In this document: positions 35,013 through 47,796 of the stretch, piece by piece
How positions within the stretch are numbered: position 1 is the first letter of the stretch
Layout of the letters: each line of letters starts with the position of its first letter
Assembly: GCA_964017195.1 (NCBI GenBank)
Contig: OZ024895.1
Location: 13,818,034 to 13,882,033 of the forward strand
Direction of reading: 5' to 3'
Source of the DNA: Siderastrea radians
Taxonomy: Eukaryota; Cnidaria; Anthozoa; Scleractinia; Rhizangiidae
DNA length: 64,000 nucleotides
Notes under the pieces: generated by a model
What the model was told of the DNA's origin: nothing
Databases searched by the model: none
The model's input: only the letters and a program-made list of their open reading frames with translations
Position numbers and translations under genes: made by a program

Positions 35013-38000
35013 AGGAAAAGGGCGCATGCTTTTCCTGTCTGAAGTACGGTCATCGATCACGCGATTGCCGGAGAAAGAAAGAGTGCGGGATCAATGGATG
35101 TAAAGGGAAACATCACGTGACGCTACACGAAGACAAGCCTGCGGAAACGGAAGCGCCAGAGATATCGGGAGCCTCTAGCACATGCACTGATCAACTCGGT
35201 GATACATGTCTCCTCCAGATACAGAGAGTTAGAACACCAAGAGGATGGGTAAATGTCTTGTGGGACAACGCGTCATCCATAAGCCTCATGACGCACGGTA
35301 AAGCAAAGGCCGAAAAGCTTCGCGGCACACCAGTGGAACTTTCCATCACCACAGTAGGAGGGGAGGAAGAGAGAAAGAAGTCATCAAAATACCGACTCTC
35401 CCTTATTGACCTCCTGGGCGAAACAGTCACTCTCGAAGTTTACGGGATCGATAAAGTAACTTCCGACATCCAAAGCGTCAGCATAGACGGAATATCACAC
35501 ATCCTCGGAGTCCCAAAGGACGAAATTGAACGACCTCATGGAACTGTGGACGTCTTAATCGGATACGATTACGCCGGATTGCATCCAGAGAAGGAGAGCA
35601 GCTCTGGGCATCTACTGCTACTAAGGAATCGCTTCGGACGCTGCATTGGTGGAACTCTCCCCTCCATCCGAGGATCAATCAAAAAACCAGCGCTAGGCAA
35701 AGTTAAACCGGTGCACTACGCCCACTACGTGAAAGGAGTCAAAATAGAGGACTTCTACAACATCGAGAATCTTGGAATTAATTGCACCCCGCGTTGTGGA
35801 GGATGCAAGTGCGGCAAGTGCGCGCCGGGAAGCAACAACTACACTCTCAAGGAAGAAAGGGAGTTAAAGCTCATCGAAAAAGGCCTTCAATACGACGAGC
35901 AGGACAGTTGTTGGATCGCCGAATATCCCTGGATCAAGGATCCCTACTTATTACCGAATAACAAAAGGGCCGCTTTTGGCCGACTTTTATCTACAGAGCG
36001 AAGATTGGGAAGGAATACACAACACGCGAAGGTCTATCAGGCACAGATCGAAGACATGATCGAAAGGCAAGTGGCCAGAAAACTTACCCAGACAGAAGTT
36101 GATAACTACAAGGGACCGATTCACTACATCTCCCACCACGATGTTTTGAAACCAGATTCTAAGTCAACCCCAGTAAGAATAGTCTTTAACAGCAGCGCAA
36201 GCTACATGGGACAAGTACTAAACGAGTACTGGGCCAAAGGGCCAGACCTATTAAACAATCTTCTTGGAATCCTTGTACGATTCAGAGAAAACGAGATTGG
36301 CTTTATGGGTGATGTGAAGAAAATGTACCACACCGTAAAGACAAGAACCATTGAACAGCACACCCATCGTTTCTTGTGGCGTGATATGAACATTAACAGG
36401 GAACCTGACACGTACGTCATCCAAAGAGTATCATTCGGAGATAAGCCATCCGGTGCAATAGCTACTATGGCTATGAGAAAAACAGCCGAAATGTCAAGCA
36501 AGAGATATCCACAAGCCGCAAGGACCATAATTAACAATTCATACTTGGATGACATTGTCGACAGCGTGCCGAGTAAAGAACACGCCAAACAGGTTACGGA
36601 TGATCGAGAAGGTATTAATTAAAGGAGGATTCAAGATTAAAGAATGGTTTTACTCGAACGATGAGACGGTCAACGATATGACCTTAGAACCGCACTAAGA
36701 GACCTCATCCACTGAAAAAGTACTCGGTGTCATCTGGAATACGAACAAAGACCAATTCCGATTCAAAGCAAACGTGACCTTATCACCCATAGGGAAGGCT
36801 AAAAGCCGTGGTACAGAAGCCGCCGTTCCCACCACAATAACCAAAAGAATGATTCTCTCACAAATCAATCGTGTTTACGATCCGCTTGGTCTTGCATCTC
36901 TGGTCACTGTCAGAGCCAAGATCCTAATGCGACAATTATGGACAGCAGAAGAAAGTTTAGACTGGGATGATCCGATTCCTGAAAAACAGAGGGATAACTG
37001 GCTAGAATTCTTTCAAGACCTACGTAACATGGATTTGGTCATCTTCCCGAGATGCCTCAAGCCATTAGGTGCAATTGGACCACCTATCCTTATTATATTT
37101 AGTGATGGATCCGACAACGCATATGGAGCGTGTGCCTACGTCCGATGGACCCTACCAAGAGAGAGATTCGATGTTAGACTAATAATGTCGAAGAACCGAC
37201 TCTCACCAAATAGGAAGATATCAATCGATCGCAAGGAATTATGCGGTGCTGTCTTGAATAAGAGGCTTAAAACCTTCTTGGAAAAGGAATCCCGATATCG
37301 GTTTGCGAAATACTACCATATCGTCGACTCTCAGATAGTGCATGGAATGGTTCAAAAGGAATCTTACGGCTTTAACACTTTCGCAGCGACCCGCATTGGT
37401 GAGATACAAGAAGGCACTGACCCTCAAGATTGGTATTGGGTTGAGAGCGACAACAACATCGCGGACTGGATAACTAGAGGTAAAAGACCAAACGATATCG
37501 ATGCCGACAGCGATTGGCAGAGAGGTCCAAGATTTTTAAGACTGCCCGAATCCGAATGGCCGATCAGCAAAGTGATCTGTAAACAAGAATCAGCAGACCA
37601 GCTTAAAAGGGCAACCACAATGCATACCACAACGAAGGATGACTCACTAGCGGAAAGAATAAACATTAACAAGTACTCAAGCTATAAAAAATTGCTAAGA
37701 GTAACGGCACGAGTGCTATCCCTTTATAAACGAAAACCATCAACAAGTTTAAAGAATGCAACCAAGACTTTGATACCTGATGATATCGCAAAGGCCAAAA
37801 CGTTCTGGATCCTAGAAGCGCAAAGGTCCATGGCTTCTGATGTAAAGATAGGGAAATACAAGCGATTATGCCCAAGAACAAGAGAAGACGGAGTAATTGT
37901 AGTTGGCAGTCGAACGAGCAAATGGATGCACATGAGCTACGACAAGAGTGAGGTGATTCTCCTGCCTCGTTTTTCCCTACTCTACGCGAAGCACGTACAT

Positions 38001-39158
38001 GGCATTGGACATCACGGAGTATCGACAACCGTAAGCAAGATCAGGTTAAGATTTTGGATCCCAAAAATCCATAACCTGGTTAGCTCCATCAGACACAAGT
38101 GTGTCATCTGCAAGAAATTGGACGGAAATCTAAGTGTACAAAACATGGGACAACTTCCGGAAGAAAGACTCAAGCCGTCCCCTCCATGGCACAACACAGC
38201 AATCGACTTATTCGGACCACTGAAAATAAGAGATCAAGTAAAGAGACGGACGATTGGAAAATGTTATGGGGTTATATTCAATTGCATGAGTACAAGAGCC
38301 GTTCATATTGACCTGGCATCTGATTACAGCACGGAAGCATTCTTACTCGTATTGAGACGGTTTGCATCTCTGAGAGGGTATCCTGCAAAGCTTTACTCAG
38401 ATAATGGCCCACAACTGGTATCAGCCAATGAAGAGCTACGAAACATGACAAAGGGCTGGGATATGAAAAAACTCGAAGAGTTTGGAGTGATCGAAGGACT
38501 AAAGTGGGAATTTACACCAGCTGACGCCCCCTGGCAGAACGGAATCTCAGAAGCCCTTATAAAATCCGTCAAACGAGCTATCACCGCAGCAATCGGCCGG
38601 AACATCATGATATTTTCAGAGCTCCAGACAGTCTGCTTCGAGGTCGCCAATTTAATTAATGAAAGACCAATAGGGCGACATCCCACAACACCTGAAGATG
38701 GAGCATATCTCTGTCCGAATAATATCTTATTAGGACGTGCATCTGCAAGAATCCCCAGCGGACCATTTGAAGGAGACGCAAATCCTCGCCACCGTTTCTA
38801 CTTTGTGCAAGGCATCATAAACGCGTTTTGGAACAGATGGACACGTGACTTCTTTCCGAGTTTATTAATAAAACAAAAATGGCATACATGTGAGCGCGAC
38901 GTTAAGGTTGGCGACATCGTGCTAATTCAAGATTCGAATCAAGTAAGAGGTAAATGGAAACTCGGACGCGTCGTAACAGCTAATCCGGGAAAGGACGGCA
39001 AGGTCAGAAAGGTTGAGATCCAATACAAGAACCCAGTGCTAAACGAAAAGGTACAAATCTACAAAGGTCAGGGTTATGTGACAGTAGAGCGACCGGTACA
39101 GCGACTTGTTGTGATTGTCCCCGTCGACGAAGAAGACGAACTCCAGGGTCAAGATTAA
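34964..39158 (+). pseudogene. BEL/Pao pol: zinc knuckle, protease, RT, RNase H, integrase; frameshifted
   Basis: The 34964-36622 part has a CCHC knuckle (CFSCLKYGHRSRDC), a protease (NVLWDNASSISLM) and RT (VRIVFNSSA, FMGDVKKMYHTV, SYLDDIVDS with YLDD in place of the common YVDD). The frame breaks near 36600 and again near 36695, between which MIEKVLIKGGFKIKEWFYSN is readable. From 36774 to 39158 a clean frame carries RNase H (FSDGSDNAYGACAYV, IDRKELCGAV), an H2C2 zinc finger (HVHGIGHHG...CVICKK) and the DDE integrase (IDLFGPLK, YSDNGPQL, NGISEALIK). Transposition by this copy alone is unlikely. Confidence 0.85.
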
Positions 39159-39224
39159 GATATTAAAAAAAAGGGACACAAAAAACTAAGGACTTCGTAT
39201 TTTACACTTTCAGAAAGTGGGGAG

Positions 39225-39579
39225 TGTTTCGTTGGAAACGAATTCTTAATTTGTGACGATTACGTTACAATCGATAATTATTGAGAGGATTACGTTACAA
39301 TCGATAATTAATTGTAATTAGTGACATGGCGAACGACAATTGAGATTACCGCCGGTTTTCCTCCCGAAGATAAAGAATTAAATAAGAGCCATCGGGTATG
39401 TAAATATTCAATCATTCAACTTTGGCAATATTGTTGTGTATAATTATCGTTGTGATGTTAATACAGGTTTCGAAAGACTCAAAGCTGTAAACCAGGCACA
39501 ACCCTATACGAGACAGCAAATAAACTGAGAGTCCTTTGACACGTTGGTGAACTTGTTAGCCGCTTCGGTCGAGGAAACA
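39225..39579 (+). repeat. 3' LTR of the BEL/Pao element
   Basis: TG...CA bounded (TGTTTCGTTGG ... GAGGAAACA), 355 bp, about 98% identical to the 5' LTR by eye. Confidence 0.88.
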
Positions 39580-39699
39580 GCAATGAGATCACCAGTCACT
39601 GAAAATCGGATCCAGGAAGATTGCATGACACAATCCGAGCGCCATTTAATGAACTTACCAACAGAAAACGTCCAAATTTTCAACTGCAAATAAGGCAAG

Positions 39700-40035
39700 A
39701 AATAAATTTCATGCCCCGCATGAAATTGGTTGAGACCTAAATTCATGCCCGGCCAGACATGAAATCAGCCAAATAGATATTTTCATGCCCGGCATGAAAT
39801 TTAGGTTTCCACCGATTTCATGCCCGGCATGACATTTCGATTTTCATGCCGGGCATGAAATGCACCTCGTTTCCGTGCAGTAGCCTCGATATCATCCGAT
39901 TTCATGCCCGGCATAAAATTTAGATTTTCATGCCGGGCATGAAATTGAACCTCGTTTCCATGAACTAGCCTCGATATCATCCTTGAAACTTTTAGGCTGC
40001 AGGGCATGTGCCGAGCTTTTTCATGCCCTGGAGAT
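39700..40035. repeat. cluster of ATGCCCGGCAT near-palindromes
   Basis: About eight copies of TTTCATGCCCGGCATGAAA in either sense (GCCCGGC or GCCGGGC), irregularly spaced and partly in paired orientation. Same motif as 25181-25329. It starts about 120 bp past the BEL 3' LTR. Confidence 0.8.
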
Positions 40036-40059
40036 GAGATTTTATGAAGTGGCCCACTG

Positions 40060-41835
40060 CAGTGCGGCGGATAACCAGAACTGGGTATATGATTTCCTGC
40101 TATCTGATTGGCTCACACAAAACCAAAACATTGTCTAGACCGCGAAAGGACTAGGCTCTAGTAAAATGGCGACTTTGAAAGTCGAGCGAGGTGAAGTCTT
40201 ATGTCGTATGTCGAAGGAATCCCAATTTGTCGATCTCTGGAGCCTCTGTATAATTCAAGCCATTAGTCGTTTGCCTAGGATTTGCTTTATTCATTTAAAC
40301 ACTGCAATTTTGTCCTCGATTTGTCGATCGCTCATAATAACCCTATTTTCGGTTAGCCTGTGTACAGCCGTCCGCGTCGGGAAAAGATTTTTTGAGGGGA
40401 CAGAGACGGCTACATCGGTTCGTGAAATCCGGATTATCTGGACATAGAAAAGCCTGTCGACGGTTTTTGTCTCACGAGGATCGTCCCTCGACTTAGGACA
40501 GCCGACGCATCGTGAACGCTCGCTTAGAGCCGGTATGCATGTCATACCGTAAACATTGGCGCTCCGGCTTTGATTGCGCTAATCAAGCTTTTGCGATATC
40601 ACATCTCGCCAGAATACTGTTTCAACATCACTATCACAAGTACCAGGTTAGACTGCGAGCAGTCTCTCTTTTGCTCTAAAATCCGTGCTGGACGAACGGC
40701 AAAGTCACGAGGGCGATATTCGAGCGGCGAGCGGCGAAGCCACGAGTCGCGAGTAGCGTCTCTCCCGCCCACGCTACTCGCGGCTCGTGGCTCGCGGCTC
40801 GAATATCGCACTCTCTTTCTCGCCGCTCCTCCGGCAGGGATTTTAGAGCAAAAGAGAGACTGCTCGCAGTCTAGTACCAGGTTGTTCAGAAGACATTGTT
40901 TCACGTGTTCGCGGAGTGACTAATAATAAGAATAACAGACATTCCTCCCAATTTCGTGACAATTTCGTGTGAAAATAAGATTTACATAATTATTCACTTT
41001 TCCTTTCCTCGAATCGGAGTGATAGATTGTATTCGCTTGGATGTCAGAATAAAATCCACAGCATTGGAAACTTTTATAAGCAGTAATGTAAATATGTTTC
41101 AACATGTGTAATGGGGAGTATATTTCTTTGCTGCTAAAAAGTGTTTATATCTTGAGTACAAGCTGAACAGGCTGAAGGTTTCTAAACGTCTAGTATTTAT
41201 AGTAACTCCATTAAAGCATTTAACATCGCCCATTCAGCAGTCATTTTATTACGGTATTTGATAATATTAGAACTTCTTTGTCCTTGCCCCTCTATCAATG
41301 CTTTCTTGTCATGACCTACAGAAACAATAATAATAAACACAGCATGAAATCGGGTCCACAGCACGGTCTGCGTGATCGGTCAACGAGAAACACATCTGGC
41401 GAAGTACATTATTGCATCTTCAAAAGCCTTGGACCCAGCGACGCAGTCATGGACCCACACAAAAATAACACCATGTAAAAGCAAATTTCATACACATTAA
41501 CGACATATTTTTTTCACAAAGGACAAAAAATGCTACGTACCTGATTTTTCCATTTATGTGGCGTCCTGTCGAGTCGAAAACAGAGCAAAAAAAGCACAAA
41601 ATGGCACGGTTTCGGCCTCCCAACTCGTGAAAACTTCGCAAAACGCCATTTTCTTCTCCACTCAACAAATCTCTATTGTTCTATTGTATTGTGTGCAAAG
41701 CCTTGTGGGAAAAGGCCGCTTTTTGGCCACAAAAAGAGCTCAGAAAAGAGTATGTATAGTGTGCCTAGCTTTGGCGGCCATATTGCCATTTCTCGTGACG
41801 TCACCAGATATCCAATTCTGGTTATCCGCCGCACT
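40060..41835. mobile_element. candidate element with 30-bp inverted ends
   Basis: CAGTGCGGCGGATAACCAGA at the left is inverted at the right (TCTGGTTATCCGCCGCACTG, ending 41835). No target duplication is clear. The MITE at 40649-40873 is nested inside. An ATG at 40166 opens a 93-codon frame with a good start context, but no domain is recognised. Confidence 0.5.
40649..40873. mobile_element. MITE with perfect 9-bp target duplication (MULE-like)
   Basis: Terminal inverted repeat TAGACTGCGAGCAGTCTCTC..., about 34 bp and exact, followed by GC-rich foldback arms (GGCTCGTGGCTCGCGG and complement). Flanked by GTACCAGGT at 40640-40648 and 40874-40882. It belongs to the same family as 791-947. Confidence 0.85.
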
Positions 41836-43174
41836 GCACTACCTGGATTTTTTAATGCCCAGGGTTTGGAAATTTGAAAATTTTGGAAAATGTGACGGTT
41901 GGAACTGATTTCTGCTTGAATTTGGCATGAAGAGATAAATTTCATGTCAAAACCATTGTTTTTCCATTTTTTCATTGAAATTTCACTTTCCAAGCCGTTT
42001 CATACTAATCAAAGGAATCTTTGTTTCTACACAAGCGATGTTCACTGACAACTAGCTTCGGGTAAGTTGACATTTAGGAGTCTTCCAATTAGTAGCGACT
42101 CATGGGTTGAAGACGTGGCTGATGGCATCGGTTAATGAAGTCATTACAAACATAAGCAGGAGGGTGACAGGCTTCTGTCGAGAACGTGCTCTTACTAATC
42201 AAAGGAATCTTTGTTTCTACAAAAGCGATGCTCACTCACAACTAACTTCGGGTAAGTTGATATTTACTGTAAAGGTTCTATTTTAAGCGCCATCTGGAGT
42301 ACAAAGCATGTTCTGTAACATTATTGACAATTTTTCAGTATAAAGTAAATAAATGAAACATTTCAAATTCGCTATTTTTATTTTTTTTTATAATTATTTT
42401 TAAACGTAGCCACTTCCCAAGTACAACCAGGGGCGTAAATAACCTTTACACCATTAAGCCCGGGCTCAACAGGAATTTCTGTGATTTTTTGTCAGTAGCC
42501 AAAATACCATTATTTCGTCTACCGTTTTAGTTGTTTGCTATTGAACAGTGAATCTTCACGTTAAAAACCTTTTGATTTGCCGAATTCATATTAGTGGACG
42601 GAAAACCGTCTTGGCCGGGAAACTCGTCTTCAGACTATGGCAAGTGAAAAAAACTCGTAGTGATTTTCGCGTCTAATATATATATATTTTAAATATTTTT
42701 TCCTTAGAAAGATAAAAAAAAACTCCGACACCAAGGGAACCGCAACTGCAAGTAAAATAGCAACTTAATCGTAAGTTGAAATCGAGTAAATTTCAAGCAG
42801 CGGTGATTTTATGAAAAGTTTTCAAATCATGATTCTCACATCAGTGGATAACTTGCTTGTGCACTCACGGCAGCCGTTATAAACGGTCGAAATAGGTACA
42901 AGAATGATGATAGTGCATTCTGCGTTCTGTATGGTCACAAGTTAAACATGAGACAAAATTATGCACTGTAATTGGTCGAGAGAAGTCTGTCGTTGGACTT
43001 GAGGCACACAGATGATTTTGCGAAGGGTGGGAATGACTAACGAGACTCATTGACAAGATTCCCTGTTCAGACTTTTATGCAGCTATTAACTTCAGTGAGT
43101 AAGTACGTAAGTAAGTAATAGACTTTGCCAATATTGTGAATGAGTGTATAAAAGCTCGACATACGTGGACTTAC
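41836..43174. other. duplicated exon X region and non-coding sequence
   Basis: 42003-42061 and 42193-42251 are near-identical 59-bp blocks (ACTAATCAAAGGAATCTTTG ...), each ending in a GTAAGT donor. Exon X sequence (42076 onward) lies between them. 42280-42440 resembles the flank upstream of the signal-peptide exons at 58.8 and 60.7 kb. The rest shows nothing. Confidence 0.5.
42076..42251 (+). pseudogene. copy of 'exon X' with intact donor
   Basis: The frame LGVFQLVATHGLKTWLMASV continues through TGFCRERALTNQRNLCF to SQLTSG and a GTAAGT donor at 42252. The 5' end lacks the CTGCAG acceptor seen at 24.9 and 58.2 kb, so this copy is 5'-truncated. Confidence 0.45.
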
Positions 43175-46100
43175 CTCCAACTGCTTCTCGATGGTAAACG
43201 GCCCCAGTTTTCCATCAGCTATGTCATCCCGTGGAGGCTTTAACGAATCAATGGAATATTTGTGGAACTGCAGCTGAATAATGGCCACAACACTGCCAGG
43301 TCTGTAAAAATGAACATACCATATGACGTGGAATATTTCACGCTTTCCATTTTTGCAATATCATCACAACTTTGAAGATAGAAAAATCATATAAAGTACT
43401 CGAGTTATTTCACATTTACTGGAAAAAAGTTGGCTTAATACGGTCTTTAACGCAACCGCACCTATAAAACCAAAACAAAAATAAATGCCCTTTGGATGAT
43501 GTGTAAGAACAAAGAACCAACAGTATTATTGAGTCCAGAGAGACAAAAGGAGTAGAGTCAATAAATCACTCCTACATTATGTGACGTTGCTGCTTTGTTA
43601 TCTTAGAACTTCTCAAAAACCTCCCCGTTTTGATTGATTGAAGAAATATTAAAAAAAAGGTTGAGACGAATCTTTCCACTTCAGGGGAAAGGCCAACCTT
43701 AATGCTGCATGCATAAGAGTTACTAACACGTGACTTTTTTTTTGGAAGGAAATATTGATCCGGGTATTGCAAATTATAACCCACTGAATACTTTGTAAGC
43801 GCGCTCGTTGGTAGAAACACATTACGTGGTCCAAATTGGAACGGCGGGTATCAAGCGATACCCGCCTTCTGATTTAATATCCCTCTTCCAATTTTATTAA
43901 ACCCCCTCAAAAATAATAACAAAATGAAATAAAAATAATAAAAATAATTTTCCATGGAAGAAAAAGCAAATGGTTTTGCGAAATCACCACAATCACGCCA
44001 AGATCACCAATTGAATTTTTTCTTCTTTAGCACGACAAAAGAGCATTTTGAAAATTTATCGGAGGGTTATAAAATATATAAATCCCTTCCTGGCTTGCTG
44101 GTATTTCAGAGGATTAAATACCCTCAGCTTAAAGATTGTCCTCGAGATTCACAGTTGCCCTTCAAGCTTCGCTTCTCGACCAACTATTCATTTTTCTGAC
44201 AATCGTTCAACCTCGGGCTTTATCCTTAGATCTTCCAGCTGATGGAAGGGGTCCCTTTACCATTAAATCGGAAAATTGCAAATTAAATAAACATTCTACT
44301 TCCCAAAATTTAGGCTTGAAATTTCGCTAGGGGAATGTTTAGTAAATACTTGGTGAACATAGTTTCGAGATTCGAAGAAAAAATAAAAGTAGAAGTAATC
44401 GTAGTACCACTTTAGGTCAGAATTACTACCAAAATATATAGCCTCAATAATGGATTAATTATAACTTACTGCTGATGTTAAATTTGCTTCCATCGTCTTA
44501 AACTCAAACGAGTCATAAATTATAAATCCCAAGAGCATCGCTCTATTCTGCTCCTCCGGTTATTCTAATTCCAACAGTTACTGCTTTACACTGGTTTCCA
44601 CCTGACACAGATAATTTATTGAACGACGATTAATAAAATTTACTCGTAAATTGGAGTCTGACAAACCAAGTGGCTTGCAAATTCCGGCCCAAGAAGCCCA
44701 AGATACATGTTATTTCAACTCGTCATACGCAAAAGGAACAATTTGAGAAATTGATCTTCTATAAGATCCATATCTCATACTTATTCTCCATAGAAAATAA
44801 GTGATGAGAACAATGCTGCAAAAGAAAGGTTCATTGAAACTTGCAGTGAACGAATTTCAAGTGGATATAACAGCCACGTCTGTTTAAGCATAAATATTGT
44901 CTTTTGCGTGCTCAGGTAATTTGCGTACTCCTGCCGGTATGCTGACCCATGATAAACCAATAGGCGCAGTGAAAATAAAAGTTGTGAACTGCTGCACAAT
45001 GTGTGATTTCTGACGTAGTGGTGGCAAGAAGAAAGAAACCCCTTCTGCCGACGACTCCTATAATGCAGCTTTATTCGTGGTGCAGGACATTTAGCCCGTT
45101 TAATCATCATTACACAAATTCTCTTACTGGTCTCTATACATTTGGCTTAGTATCAGTTGGGAGAACGTGTTTAAACATTAAGACAATTTATCTTTGGTGA
45201 CCATTTCTTTAATTCTCATGAATGTATGTCTGAGTGATTTAGAACCACATATCTCTGTATCTGACACAACACTATAAGAGAGAAAAGTGATTGCCTGTGC
45301 ACCTCCCTTCCCACCCCTTCCCTGCAGATCATTAGGGACCTCAGAGCAGCTCCATCCCTTCCTGGGTTAGCCAACCCTCCACTCGAGGGCGTCCCCCTAG
45401 CTAGATAAGGCGCTGTGCACAGAGTCAAGTGATCAGTTCACACCCTCAAGTGATCAGTTCACACCCTCAAGTGATCAGTTCAAACTCTCTATTTCAGATC
45501 TTTTGCATAGCACAGCTAATGTTAAGCCTCACTACCCCCCCCCCCCCCGAATGGAGCCCCAGACCCAACTTTCACAAGTGGCCACAGAGCTTGGTCCCCG
45601 GTGAGCATGGTGGTGTGCTCGTCAACGCCAAGCCCCCTCACTTTTGGTCGGCCACAGAAGCGAAAAAGTTACGGCACAGGTGTTTTTTTTTCAAATTTGC
45701 TCAGATGTAATTGATGATAAATTTTATGCTGACCCGAATTGGTGCTACAAAAGAACCATGAAAGGACACATGTTAACCGCATACTTGCGTGTCCCTTGCG
45801 CTTTGCGATCTCAGTCAAGTACGTGCATTGCGCTGGGATCAGAGTATATCACATACTGATTTTTTTGGCGTTGTCCACATTCCCCTTCCTCTAGTTTGTC
45901 TTTTGTTAGGATTATTTGTCGCCAAAGCTCTCCGTTGCATGTTCCTCGCTCTAAACAGACCTGATCAAGCAAGCACAAGGCGTTTAAATCAGTTTACTGA
46001 ATTTTGGTGGCCTTTCGTTCAAGATTATCTCACGAGGACATATATTTTGGAGCTCACGAAATTTATAGAAATCTGTCTTGGAGGAGACTTGAGTGAAAAC

Positions 46101-47327
46101 ACTAAAAATTTGCGAGGCGTCCTGCACATTAATGCATGAAATTATTGAATGTGAAGTAACGCACATACTCTTACACGTGTTTAAACAATGATCATTTGGC
46201 TGCAAAAGGATAACCCAATAATACCTGGCACGGCTCTGTAATGTTTATTACTGTCCCAAGTACTTTCTTACAGTTTGTTCAACCGTATATAATCACCCTT
46301 TTATTCCTGCCACGACGTAGCAACATATATTTGCCACAAGCAAAATACTTCAATGTAAATTACGTTTATCACGAATTAAGCCTTCGCTGTCAGAGAATTT
46401 TGCTGTTTAATGCACCACTGTACTTAGCGACTACTAGAACCGAAGATTTTTTCCTGCATTGTAGCCGTAATGCCGTGTCGAAAAAAGGACGTAGTTATTC
46501 AGCGAAACGCCAGAAGCCTTAATGATATTTTTCAAAATTATACTGGGCAAGATCTAGATCATGTTAAACATCTGGCTACGATGCAAAAGTAAAAAGGAAC
46601 ATACAGCTACCACTCATACTGAGAACATAAAATCGGATGGTCTTTTGGCAGAGAAGGCAGATTACGGAGCCATTATTGCTTTCTCTCGAAATGCATGCAT
46701 GCATGCATACATACATACTTCATTAATACTTCCCCAAGGAAAATTTTCAGAGGCAATAATATATACAGCAATATAATAAAATATACAATAAAATATAATA
46801 CAATTTACAATAATAGCACAATATGAATCTATAGTGTAAATCATCTAATTAAATGAAGCTCCAAAAACTGCTTACGAGTCACTTAATGCAGCGTTTAAAA
46901 GCGCTAACCGATTCGCAACCAAATTGAAAGCAGTTTCGAGACTTACAGGATGAGAAGATTCGTTTCTTACCATACACGACAACAGCTACTTGGTCAGCAA
47001 GACCTAAATATTGGTTGGTGATGTAACCCAACCTGATGATGTAAATGTATTCCTCGTTGTTGTCAACATTTTTCAGTGTCAATATTGCTGTAAGCCTCAC
47101 GTCGTAATCGTTTACATACTGATCGACAACCGTGAACCCAGAATTGAAGGTTCTCGATGCAATTCGGGTTGTTGCAGTTTCACCAGGTCTCTGCCTTTCA
47201 AAGACCATGTCATATAAGGTTCCGTTGTCAATATCCCGCACCCACTCGAGTTTTACATCAATGTTATCAACTCCATTCTGTACCACGTTTATACGGTCTC
47301 CAGGCCGTTTGAACCATCCGATAGCCT
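43175..47327 (-). CDS. receptor-like gene: Ig-like exon and SEA half-domain exon
   Basis: Exon 47327-46971 (357 bp, phase 1-1, TTTCAG acceptor, GTAAGA donor) is intact. It reads AIGWFKRPGDRINVVQNGVD ... VKLEWVRD ... FERQRPGETATTRIASRTF ... NVDNNEEYIYIIRLGY ... AVVVYG. It has the layout of a V-set-like Ig domain but lacks the B- and F-strand cysteines. Exon 43301-43175 (PGSVVAIIQLQFHKYSIDSL ... DGKLGPFTIEKQLE, then GTAAGT) matches the second half of a SEA domain, a membrane-proximal autoproteolytic module of cell-surface proteins. Joining the two into one gene is inference; intermediate, first-half SEA and transmembrane exons were not found. A phase-compatible open stretch lies upstream at 48443-48617. 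Confidence 0.6.
43302..46970 (-). other. presumed intron(s) of the receptor-like gene
   Basis: No further supported exon. Contains a triple CAAGTGATCAGTTCACACCCT tandem (about 45425-45485), a C homopolymer near 45536, and a short GCAT/ACAT microsatellite (46690-46720). Confidence 0.4.
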
Positions 47328-47796
47328 CTGAAATCAAACAAGGTAAAAAACATTACCTCCTCGATTGTTAAAGAGACTATGTCACTGGTATTTTGCTCAT
47401 TTTTTGTCATAACTGTGCTAATAGTATAACTTATTAATCTTTTTTTCATGCACAAAATGCCCCTATCACCGGAATGGGAAGATATCAAGTGGATTTTCGA
47501 GGGGAGAGCAAACTACTGCTAGTTTTAAGTGAGTTTTCTAAGACACAACGATACCATTTGAAAAATTTGGCTCAACTTTTTCAAGTTGCAATCCATTTTT
47601 ATCCTGGCGACCCGCAGCTTAAAATACTTACTGGTAGTTTTGATACACTAATATACTTACCTTCAACAAAACTTGACTATTATTATGTAGCTTTAATTTC
47701 TATTGATGTATATGTGACTTTTGGCTTTTCAAGGAGTTACTTAAAATAGCTGACATTGTACCTTTAAAAAATAATGAAATTACATTATTATTAAAG

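Larger units (their letters stand above)
33215..39579 (+). mobile_element. BEL/Pao LTR retrotransposon, frameshifted
   Basis: Two 355-bp LTRs (33215-33569, 39225-39579) differ at about eight positions. A purine-rich tract (AGAAAGTGGGGAG) precedes the 3' LTR. The gag, zinc knuckle, aspartic protease, reverse transcriptase, RNase H and integrase regions follow BEL order. At least four frameshifts break the coding. No target duplication was resolved: the 5' LTR begins TATTAC where the 3' LTR begins TGTTTC. Confidence 0.9.

Noticed and set aside
40570..40923. 117-codon ORF on + and its mirror on -
   Set aside because: Both are readings of a palindromic MITE, so they mirror each other.
43954..44330. 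+ strand ORFs of 64-81 codons
   Set aside because: No recognisable domain or exon signals; they lie in a presumed intron of the - strand gene.
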